Shown here piece after piece: positions 1 to 5,289 of a DNA stretch of 6,259 nucleotides (its first letter is position 1; each line of letters begins with the position of its first letter). The DNA is from Clostridium sp. UBA6640. GTDB lineage: Bacteria > Bacillota > Clostridia > Clostridiales > Clostridiaceae. The stretch spans positions 33,773 through 40,031 of the forward strand of contig NZ_DKLM01000157.1 of NCBI RefSeq assembly GCF_002455975.1. Reading direction: 5' to 3'. The notes under the pieces were generated by a model. That model was given only the letters and a program-made list of their open reading frames with translations, was not told the DNA's origin and searched no databases. A program made the position numbers and the translations under genes.

Positions 1-1025
1 TCATAATAACTTTTAAACTTCTCTAAGAATTCTTTTCTTTCTTCTTGGTATTCTAATTTTCTTTTAAGTTTAAATAGAAATACTTCTTCTGTCCATATTT
101 TTTTTCTTTTATAGTAATTCTTACTTACACTATAAAAATCCTCAGGAAAGTATAACATTCCATATAATACTTCTAATTCTCTATTATCAAGATTTATATT
201 TTCCTTATAACAATTTATTATATTATGTGCCTTTTCAAAATCAAAGGCAAAATTTTTAATTACTTTATTTATAAAATTACAAAGGTCATGGACCCTTAAA
301 TCTATAATTGCATAGTCAAAATCTATAAAAGAAACTTCATCATCTTTGATTAATATATTATGATATGCCAAGTCATGATGGCATAAAACTATTTTATCTT
401 CTTCACTACAAAGCTTTAAATACGAAGATGAGTTTAAAATGTCTATACTCTTATCCATTTCCTCTATATAATAATCTACATTCTCTATAAAAACTTCATC
501 AAATTCTTTTTTATTCTCATAAGTTTTAACTAAATTCTTAAAAATTAAAAGTTCTTCTTTTTTTCTAGCTAAATTATCGATTAGAGTTCCTACCATGTAT
601 CTATAAGTATTTTCTTTATATCTAAAGCCTTCAGATGATAAATGAAGCTTAGAAAGTGCCCTAGATGCCATACTAACCTCTATGGGATTATTAAATTCGC
701 ATTCTCTTCCTTCAATTAAGTTCATAACTACATAATAGTTATTATAATGTTTAGTGCATATTTCACCTTTTTTGTTATTTTCAAAGCTAAAAATATTCTT
801 AAAATTGTTATTTTCTATATACTTAATAGCACTGTCTATAAATTCTAGGTGATTTAAATCATAATCTAACTTCTTTAATATTTTATTTCCCTTATCCGTG
901 GAAATTATAAATAGCTTTCTAATTGGTATTATATCATTCACCCTATAATTATATTTTTTAAAAAGCCCTATATCTAAATCATATTTACACAAAAAGTCTT
1001 TATCTCTAAATCTTCCCTCTATCAT
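1..1025 (-). CDS. CotS-family spore coat protein, kinase fold (3' end cut by window edge)
   Basis: I read 341 codons without a stop; only the last few residues and the stop lie outside the window, since CotS-family proteins are about 330-360 residues. The fold is that of aminoglycoside phosphotransferase/choline kinase-like enzymes. Visible parts are an N-lobe with a candidate ATP-binding lysine near K51 (motif NKILKKL), a catalytic loop H216-H217-D218-LAYH-N223, a metal-binding I234-D235-F-D237 and a following H246-D247. The C-terminus carries the family-like W311-T-E-E-x-F-L-x-K-L. Start: the ATG at 1025 overlaps the TGA of the upstream gene as ATGA and is preceded by AGGTGGAG, so the two are probably translationally coupled. 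The family is established in the spore coat (CotS, CotI/YtaA, YutH of Bacillus), but its substrate is unknown. The catalytic residues are all present, so activity is possible. It is a paralogue of the gene at 2073-3077. Confidence 0.9.
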   Translation of the reverse strand, partial: MIEGRFRDKDFLCKYDLDIGLFKKYNYRVNDIIPIRKLFIISTDKGNKILKKLDYDLNHLEFIDSAIKYIENNNFKNIFSFENNKKGEICTKHYNNYYVVMNLIEGRECEFNNPIEVSMASRALSKLHLSSEGFRYKENTYRYMVGTLIDNLARKKEELLIFKNLVKTYENKKEFDEVFIENVDYYIEEMDKSIDILNSSSYLKLCSEEDKIVLCHHDLAYHNILIKDDEVSFIDFDYAIIDLRVHDLCNFINKVIKNFAFDFEKAHNIINCYKENINLDNRELEVLYGMLYFPEDFYSVSKNYYKRKKIWTEEVFLFKLKRKLEYQEERKEFLEKFKSYY

Positions 1026-1801
1026 TGCTCCACCTCACCTATTAGGGAAAAACCGTCCTCCTCCATAGCCTTTATTAATTTGTTACTATATTCTTTATCA
1101 CTCCAATTTTTTTTATTTTTTCTATACTTATCATATATTTTCATAAATTCATGAGGATATGATAGCATGGCTAATATAAATCTTTCACTGTTATTATCTA
1201 GCTTTTCTAATTCGCAAAATTTCTTAACATGTTTTTCCCAATTTAAATTTGCACCTTTTCTTTTAAGCTTAGATAATAAGTAATAGGCATCCATCTCAAC
1301 CATATTATAGGCTATGTCGTAAAAATTAACTATTTCTAAAGTTTCTCCCTTATCTAAATTATCAAAACCTACATCACTTAGACATACCTCAACATTCTTC
1401 ATACTTCTTGAAATTAAGTCCATATAATTTGAGCTATGAATATAATTCATGCACTCTTCAGCTCTTTTTAAATATTTATCACCATTAACCATTAATAATT
1501 TCTCAAATTCATTCTTAGGACCAACTTCTTTTATTGTTTCCATATGCTTAGAAAACCTCTTTATTTGTACTTTATATTCTTCAACTAGTTTACAAGTGTC
1601 ATTATTTATTCTTCTTTTTAAATAGCCATTAAAACCACAAGAATTAGCATGAAATTCAGAAATTAATTGTAGCTGATTAGCTACCCTTTCATCTAAACCT
1701 CTTTTGCTTAATGACTTATTATCTTTCAATATAAAATCTATCTTTTTAATTCCTTTTTCTTTTAGATATTCTCCAAAAGTATCATAGAAAAATCTTCTCA
1801 T
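1022..1801 (-). CDS. Degenerate CotS-like protein (probable pseudokinase lacking the N-lobe)
   Basis: 259 residues, ATG start, with GGGGTGG just upstream overlapping the stop of the previous gene. By eye it aligns with the downstream CotS-family protein from about residue 40 to the end. ANQLQLISEFHANSCGF corresponds to SRALSKLHLSSEGF, IHSSNYMDL to LNSSSYLKL, and ERFILAMLSYPHEFMKIYDKY to LEVLYGMLYFPEDFYSVSKNY, and both keep a W-x-(D/E) near the C-terminus (W233). The first 40 residues do not resemble a kinase N-lobe, so the nucleotide-binding lobe and its lysine appear absent. The catalytic HHDxxxxN has become L141-S142-D143-VGFD-N148, losing the histidines. The DFD metal site has become N159-F160-Y161. 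The reading frame is intact and well spaced in the operon, so this looks like a maintained non-catalytic coat protein or scaffold and not a decaying pseudogene. Homology is clear to me; the non-catalytic role is inference. Confidence 0.85.
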   Translation of the reverse strand: MRRFFYDTFGEYLKEKGIKKIDFILKDNKSLSKRGLDERVANQLQLISEFHANSCGFNGYLKRRINNDTCKLVEEYKVQIKRFSKHMETIKEVGPKNEFEKLLMVNGDKYLKRAEECMNYIHSSNYMDLISRSMKNVEVCLSDVGFDNLDKGETLEIVNFYDIAYNMVEMDAYYLLSKLKRKGANLNWEKHVKKFCELEKLDNNSERFILAMLSYPHEFMKIYDKYRKNKKNWSDKEYSNKLIKAMEEDGFSLIGEVEQ

Positions 1802-1811
1802 AGCACCACCC

Positions 1812-2045
1812 CTACTTGTGCTTTCTTTTTAGCCTTTTAGACATTTTATTTAATATTTCTTCCTTCTCTTGCTCCAGTTCTTGAAGCTTCTTTTGTCTCT
1901 TCTTAATTTTTTTAAGTTCCTTAATATGGTCCTCCATTTTCCTTAGCTTCTCATCATAGTCATCCACTGTTCTTAGTCCATTATCCTCTTCATAATCTCT
2001 TTCATAATTTTCTATTTTGTTTTCTTCATCTTTTTTATATGACAT
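1812..2045 (-). CDS. Small highly charged coiled-coil protein of unknown function
   Basis: 77 residues, ATG start with a strong GGAGGGG ribosome binding site a few bases upstream. I do not recognise the family. About 58% of residues are D, E, K or R, and there is no cysteine. Charge is polarised: residues 1-32 are acidic (net about -8) and residues 33-77 basic (net about +11), ending RLKRKHK. Hydrophobic residues spaced three or four apart (L34, M37, I41, L44, then I47, L54, L57, I64, M68) suggest one long helix or coiled coil with a heptad stutter. There is no signal peptide or membrane segment. It lies 27 bp after one CotS-family gene and 10 bp before the pseudokinase-like gene, so it is almost certainly co-transcribed. 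A coat assembly or packing role is a reasonable guess from context only. Confidence 0.85.
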   Translation of the reverse strand: MSYKKDEENKIENYERDYEEDNGLRTVDDYDEKLRKMEDHIKELKKIKKRQKKLQELEQEKEEILNKMSKRLKRKHK

Positions 2046-2072
2046 AACACCCCTCCATTTAAAATGATAGAA

Positions 2073-3077
2073 TTAGATTATGAGATTTCTAAAACTTTCT
2101 ATAAATTCTTGCTTTTCATCTCGATCATCACAGAAGAATTTTAATTTTTTAAGAAAAAATTCTTCCCCCCATGGTTTCTCTTCCCAATAATATTGAATAC
2201 CTCTTTGCCAATAATCCTGAGGAAACTCCATAAATGCTGCCATTATAGGGATATCATCTTGATCTAACCTATGAGTCTCCATGTAAGCATCTAGAATCTC
2301 CCTAGCACTATCCAATTCCCATTTATTATATTTCATCCTCCTAATTAAAAGACTACTTAAGTCATGAAGATAAGAGTCTAATATACAATAATCAAAGTCT
2401 ATGATATTTATGTCTCCATTATGATTAATCAATACATTATGATGAGCATAATCATGATGACAAAAGCCTTTACTACAAACATGATTCTGCATTTTCTCCA
2501 TGTATTTACTACTCAAAAGATTTTTTATACTGTTATCACATCTTTTTAATTCTTCTTCCATAATGCTTAGATAATTCAAATCAAATTGGGATTTACATTC
2601 TTTCTTATCAATTCTTCTCTTAAAATCTAAAATTTCGTTTTTTCTTATCTTGTAAGTTTCTATCCATCTAAACCAGCCAATTCTAGGCTGCATATTGGGT
2701 TTTATAATAAAATTTTCACTTTTGCTATGAAGCTCTCCCAATTTTTTAGCCGCATTTTTGACATCAAAGGGATTATCATAATTACTTTCTCTTGCATTTA
2801 TCCACGGGGTCAGATAAGCATAATTGTCATATATCTTAATATAATCTAGTCCATCTATAGTTTTAATTATTTCAGGAATATAATTAAAATCATTGTTTTG
2901 AAGATGTTTAATTGCCCCCAATATAAATAAAAAATGCTCAAATTCGTAGCCTATGACTTTTAAGCAATAAATATTATAAAGGGTTTCCACTCTATATACA
3001 CTTTTATTTTTTTCTACATAAGTTATATCAAGATTATAGTTCTCTTTAACTAATTGGCTAATAGTAGAAAGGTCCAA
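2073..3077 (-). CDS. cotS: CotS-family spore coat protein, kinase fold
   Basis: 334 residues from a TTG at 3077. The frame stays open to an ATG at 3161, but that ATG has no ribosome binding site and a sigma-K-like promoter lies between the two, whereas the TTG has GGAGGGAG seven bases upstream. The protein then begins LDLSTISQLVKENYNLDI, a plausible CotS-type N-terminus. In TTG numbering: candidate ATP-binding K40 in YCLKVI, hinge-like YLTPWI near 88-93, catalytic loop H207-H208-D209-YAHH-N214, metal-binding D227-F-D229, H238-D239, and a C-terminal W-x-E-E-F-F-L-K-K-L. It belongs to the aminoglycoside phosphotransferase/choline kinase superfamily. Bacillus CotS is an inner-to-outer coat component deposited late by the mother cell; no enzymatic substrate is established. 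It is the first gene of the coat cluster and divergent from a glycosyltransferase. The name cotS is by family; clostridia often carry several paralogues. Confidence 0.92.
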   Translation of the reverse strand: MDLSTISQLVKENYNLDITYVEKNKSVYRVETLYNIYCLKVIGYEFEHFLFILGAIKHLQNNDFNYIPEIIKTIDGLDYIKIYDNYAYLTPWINARESNYDNPFDVKNAAKKLGELHSKSENFIIKPNMQPRIGWFRWIETYKIRKNEILDFKRRIDKKECKSQFDLNYLSIMEEELKRCDNSIKNLLSSKYMEKMQNHVCSKGFCHHDYAHHNVLINHNGDINIIDFDYCILDSYLHDLSSLLIRRMKYNKWELDSAREILDAYMETHRLDQDDIPIMAAFMEFPQDYWQRGIQYYWEEKPWGEEFFLKKLKFFCDDRDEKQEFIESFRNLII

Positions 3078-3081
3078 AAAT

Positions 3082-3089
3082 CTCCCTCC
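3082..3089 (-). promoter_or_regulatory. Ribosome binding site deciding the TTG start of cotS
   Basis: The minus strand reads GGAGGGAG, then ATTTT to the TTG at 3077-3075, giving near-ideal complementarity to the 16S 3' end and normal spacing. The upstream in-frame ATG at 3161 is preceded only by A/T, with no purine-rich site. This favours the TTG as the real start. Confidence 0.75.
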
Positions 3090-3103
3090 AAAACAGTCTT
3101 CTA

Positions 3104-3158
3104 TTTGTAATATATGAAAAGTATTTGTAATGTGTGTTTTAATTTGTAAAGTTTGTAA
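3104..3158 (-). repeat. Four TTACAAA direct repeats around the coat-operon promoter
   Basis: On the minus strand TTACAAA occurs at 3158-3152, 3149-3143, 3130-3124 and 3110-3104. The last two extend to TTACAAATA. Start-to-start spacings are 9, 19 and 20 bases, so the last three are roughly two helical turns apart. The final copy shares TTA with the -10 element. The arrangement could be an operator for a sporulation regulator, or simple AT-rich repetition. Confidence 0.4.
3108..3137 (-). promoter_or_regulatory. Candidate sigma-K-type promoter for the coat operon
   Basis: On the minus strand, CATATATTA at 3116-3108 fits the sigma-K -10 consensus CATAnnnTA at every fixed position. An AC at 3135-3134 (within ACACACA) sits exactly 17 bases upstream, matching the sigma-K -35 rule. 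Transcription would start near 3102-3100, leaving a leader of about 20-25 bases before the TTG start and including its ribosome binding site. Late mother-cell expression fits a coat gene. In an AT-rich genome a CATAnnnTA can arise by chance, so the support comes from the combination of spacing, position and gene type. Confidence 0.55.
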
Positions 3159-3413
3159 CATATATTTTTAATTAAACTAATATAGTAATATATAGTTTTA
3201 GTTTATTATTCCTTTATAGTAATACTATTTTTAAATTTAATATACAGTAGAATAATTGTAATTTTTTAGCACCTTATTATCATCTATCGCACTAAAGTTA
3301 TTATTACTGGTGAGAAATATTTATAGCTATGAATTATCCATTTTCATTGTTAAATTAATTACTATAAAGAAGAATGTATGTTAATTTATATTAATTATAA
3401 GGGGTGAAATTCT

Positions 3414-4541
3414 ATGAGGATTGCAATTGATGCTAGAGGTATCAATTGGTATGCAGGAACAGGAATTGGTACTTATACAGATAATGTTCTAAAAAATCTA
3501 CTCAATATAGATAAAAATAATTATTATCATATTTACTGGTCTGGGGAAAATTATGAAAAATTCGAGAAAAATAATAGTAAAGTAGTAATGGCATCAAAAA
3601 AATATCATAGATTTTTTCAAGATCATTATTTTCCTTATAATATGAAATCTGAAGATATTGACATATATCATATACCCCAAAATGGTATAGGACTAAATTC
3701 TTCTATACATTGTAAGAGAATAGTTACTATACATGATTTAATACCTTATATTATGCCTGAAACTGTAGGTAGAGGATATTTACTAAAATTTTTAAAAGAA
3801 ATGCCTACTATTATAGAACAAGCTCACGGTATAATTACTGTTTCTGAGTACAGTAAGAAAGATATATTAAAATTTTTTCCTATAGATGAAAAAAAAGTTT
3901 TTGTAACCCCTTTAGCTGCAGATATAAAGTACAAACCTCTAAATAAAGAGATCTGTAAAGAGTTTATTAGTAAAAAATATAATATAGACAAACCTTTCAT
4001 ATTATATTTAGGTGGGTTTAGTGAAAGAAAAAATGTACATTCTCTAATTTCAGCTTTTACAAAAATATATAAAGATTTAGATAGTGAATTTAATCTTGTA
4101 ATTGTAGGTTCTTATAAGGATGCTTCTCAAGAACTGGTGAAGCTCAGAGATAAGCTAAATATGACGGATAAGATATTATTTACAGGTTTTGCTGATGAAG
4201 AAGATCTCCCCATCTATTATAATGCCTGTGAAGCTTTTGTTTACCCTTCTCTTTATGAAGGTTTTGGACTTCCTCCATTAGAAGCTATGAATTGTGGTAC
4301 TCCAGTTATAACTTCTAATGTAACATCTATACCTGAAGTAGTAGGTGATAGTGGTATGCTCGTAAATCCTCAGAGTATAGATGAACTTTCTAACGCCATA
4401 GGTGAAATGCTCTCAAATGAAAATTTGAGAACACACTATGGAAATAGTGGCTATGAAAGAGCACAATTATATTCTTGGGAAAATACAGCTAAAAGCACAT
4501 TAAATGTATACAACGAGATTTATTCTAAAGTAGATATATAG
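3414..4541 (+). CDS. GT4-family glycosyltransferase (GT-B fold)
   Basis: 375 residues, typical for the family; ATG start with GGGGTGA six bases upstream. The N-terminal domain opens MRIAIDARGI and carries the glycine-rich acceptor loop G15-T-G-I-G-T-Y and the T-I-H-D motif (105-108). The C-terminal Rossmann domain starts near 195 with LYLGGFSERKN, where R205 and K206 are the expected donor-phosphate-binding pair. It contains the GT4 signature E282-GFGLPPL-E290 (EX7E) and CGTPVITS at 294-301. There is no signal peptide or membrane segment, so it is cytosolic. It should transfer a sugar from a nucleotide-sugar donor with retention; the best-known relatives with this N-terminus are mannosyl- or rhamnosyl-type enzymes, but the donor cannot be read from sequence. 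It is divergent from a CotS-type operon, which recalls the Bacillus CotSA/CotS pairing, although its N-terminus does not look like Bacillus CotSA. A role in spore-surface glycan formation is inference. Confidence 0.93.
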   Translation: MRIAIDARGINWYAGTGIGTYTDNVLKNLLNIDKNNYYHIYWSGENYEKFEKNNSKVVMASKKYHRFFQDHYFPYNMKSEDIDIYHIPQNGIGLNSSIHCKRIVTIHDLIPYIMPETVGRGYLLKFLKEMPTIIEQAHGIITVSEYSKKDILKFFPIDEKKVFVTPLAADIKYKPLNKEICKEFISKKYNIDKPFILYLGGFSERKNVHSLISAFTKIYKDLDSEFNLVIVGSYKDASQELVKLRDKLNMTDKILFTGFADEEDLPIYYNACEAFVYPSLYEGFGLPPLEAMNCGTPVITSNVTSIPEVVGDSGMLVNPQSIDELSNAIGEMLSNENLRTHYGNSGYERAQLYSWENTAKSTLNVYNEIYSKVDI

Positions 4542-4600
4542 AGATAAACTACATTAGAAATTAATATATAGCTAAATATAACTACACCCTTGAGTATTTC

Positions 4601-4617
4601 AATTCACAATTCACAAT
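4601..4617. repeat. Left terminal inverted repeat, with an extra half-copy
   Basis: AATTCACAATTCACAAT contains two tandem 8-base units AATTCACA. A further AATTCACAATT follows at 4622-4632, so the left end has three units against two on the right. Confidence 0.7.
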
Positions 4618-4638
4618 GCAAAATTCACAATTAAGTTT

Positions 4639-4665
4639 GAAATTATTTTTGATCAAAATAATTTC
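4639..4665. repeat. Perfect 11-bp hairpin inside the MITE-like element
   Basis: GAAATTATTTT (4639-4649) pairs perfectly with AAAATAATTTC (4655-4665) around a five-base TGATC loop. The stem is almost wholly A/T and is not followed by a T-run, so it is unlikely to be a terminator. Confidence 0.65.
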
Positions 4666-4672
4666 TTTAATG

Positions 4673-4743
4673 GATTGTTTAACTGCCAATACAATTGCTA
4701 ATTATTATTGGCGAACACTGCTTACCGCTACAGTTAATCAATT
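4673..4743. repeat. Central two-tier stem inside the MITE-like element
   Basis: GATTGTTTAACTG (4673-4685) pairs with CAGTTAATCAATT (4731-4743) at 11 of 13 positions. Nested inside it, GCCAATA (4685-4691) can pair with TATTGGC (4706-4712) around a 14-base loop; G4685 is shared by the two stems, so only one can use it. Confidence 0.5.
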
Positions 4744-4747
4744 CTAA

Positions 4748-4771
4748 ATTTCTCAGTTATCACTAAGAAAT
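4748..4771. repeat. Third hairpin inside the MITE-like element
   Basis: ATTTCT (4748-4753) pairs with AGAAAT (4766-4771). After one mismatch, AGT (4755-4757) pairs with ACT (4762-4764) around a TATC loop. Confidence 0.5.
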
Positions 4772-4778
4772 ATCCAAA

Positions 4779-4795
4779 ATTGTGAATTGTGAATT
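4779..4795. repeat. Right terminal inverted repeat
   Basis: ATTGTGAATTGTGAATT is the exact reverse complement of the left repeat at 4601-4617 (17 of 17 bases). Confidence 0.7.
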
Positions 4796-4858
4796 CAATA
4801 TTTTAAGCGATGATACCCTAAAATACTGATTGGTTTAACATATATATTAATTCTAGAG

Positions 4859-4886
4859 CTGGTATATCTATACCGGTTTTTCTTTT
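4859..4886 (+). terminator. Rho-independent terminator, plus strand
   Basis: CTGGTATA (4859-4866) and TATACCGG (4869-4876) form an 8-bp stem with one T-G wobble and a TC loop, followed at once by TTTTTCTTTT. It would end transcripts reading from the glycosyltransferase, about 320 bases after its stop. The MITE-like element lies between stop and terminator. The two-base loop is tight, so the top pairs probably open. Confidence 0.6.
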
Positions 4887-4937
4887 AAGCTATTTTATCG
4901 TTCTATTAAATAAAATATAAGTTTTCCCTGAAAATAT

Positions 4938-4978
4938 AAAAATAAAAGTGTAATAAACTACATTACACTTTTATTTTT
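4938..4978. terminator. Strong bidirectional Rho-independent terminator
   Basis: Perfect 17-bp inverted repeat: AAAAATAAAAGTGTAAT (4938-4954), a seven-base loop, then ATTACACTTTTATTTTT (4962-4978). The core stem AAGTGTAAT/ATTACACTT is flanked by A-runs and T-runs on both sides, so it works on either strand. It separates the plus-strand glycosyltransferase from the minus-strand acetyltransferase, whose stop is about 310 bases away. Confidence 0.8.
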
Positions 4979-5289
4979 GGCCTAAAATTAGTATTAAAAT
5001 ATATTCCAAGAATTTATGCCTAGTTATTAATTTAAGCATCTAAAAATTTAAATCTGAACTGTATAACATCTTTTATATGACTTGATGTTAGTGATGCTTT
5101 ATTATATATCAGTTCCTATAATATAGTATAATACAAAATATACTAAAATATCAGTCTATTATTTTTATTAAGATGCTTCATTAATATATTCTTAGCATAT
5201 CATGGCTGAAAGTTTTTATCTATATTACTATTGTACATCAAAAGGTATAAAGAATTATATTTCTTTATCACTTTACTTAATTTATAACT
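4979..5289. other. AT-rich non-coding stretch, nothing recognised
   Basis: All frames are broken by frequent stops and I recognise no RNA gene. Minor symmetry is present: TAACATC (5064-5070) with GATGTTA (5084-5090), and AAGCATCT (5034-5041) with AGATGCTT (5171-5178). A sigma-A-like TTGATG, 17 bases, TATATC occurs at about 5083-5111 on the plus strand but leads to no gene. It is probably the 3' flank of the acetyltransferase gene or decayed sequence. Confidence 0.5.

Larger units (their letters stand above)
3078..3413. other. Divergent intergenic region between coat operon and glycosyltransferase
   Basis: This 336-bp stretch holds the minus-strand ribosome binding site, sigma-K-like promoter and TTACAAA repeats at its left end, and the plus-strand site GGGGTGA (3401-3407) at its right end. 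For the plus-strand gene the best promoter candidate I see is ATA at 3222-3224, a 16-base spacer, then TATACAGT at 3241-3248. That is a weak match to a sigma-E site (ATA, CATACAnT) and would give a long leader of roughly 155 bases. No riboswitch-like fold, RNA gene or conserved ORF was recognised between 3160 and 3400. Confidence 0.5.
4601..4795. mobile_element. MITE-like inverted-repeat element, about 195 bp, non-coding
   Basis: The element is bounded by perfect 17-bp inverted repeats (4601-4617 and 4779-4795). Between them lie three further inverted repeats: 4639-4665, 4673-4743 with a nested stem, and 4748-4771. As single-stranded DNA or RNA it could fold into a cloverleaf closed by the terminal repeats. 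No ORF of useful length lies inside. Its central part (TTGGCGAACACTGCTTACCG) is richer in G+C than its surroundings. TATTT occurs just outside each end (4595-4599, and from 4799), which could be a short target duplication but is common in such AT-rich DNA. Miniature transposable element is the likeliest class; a structured RNA gene is the alternative. Confidence 0.55.

Noticed and set aside
3078..3161. 28-residue N-terminal extension of cotS from the ATG at 3161
   Set aside because: There is no ribosome binding site before the ATG, a sigma-K-like promoter lies inside the extension, and a strong site precedes the TTG at 3077.
3222..3248. Sigma-E-like promoter for the glycosyltransferase
   Set aside because: TATACAGT departs from CATACAnT at the first base, the -35 ATA is uninformative in such AT-rich DNA, and the leader would be unusually long. 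It is mentioned in the intergenic entry but not called.
3249..3400. Possible riboswitch or leader RNA before the glycosyltransferase
   Set aside because: I found no stable nested stems and no conserved riboswitch core; only short complementary pieces such as CACC/GGTG are present.
4601..4632. AATTCACA units as a CRISPR or satellite array
   Set aside because: There are only three units on the left with no regular spacers, and an inverted copy on the right; terminal inverted repeats explain them better.
5083..5111. Sigma-A-like promoter (TTGATG, TATATC) on the plus strand
   Set aside because: It leads to no ORF or recognisable RNA before running antisense into the GNAT gene; a chance match in AT-rich DNA.
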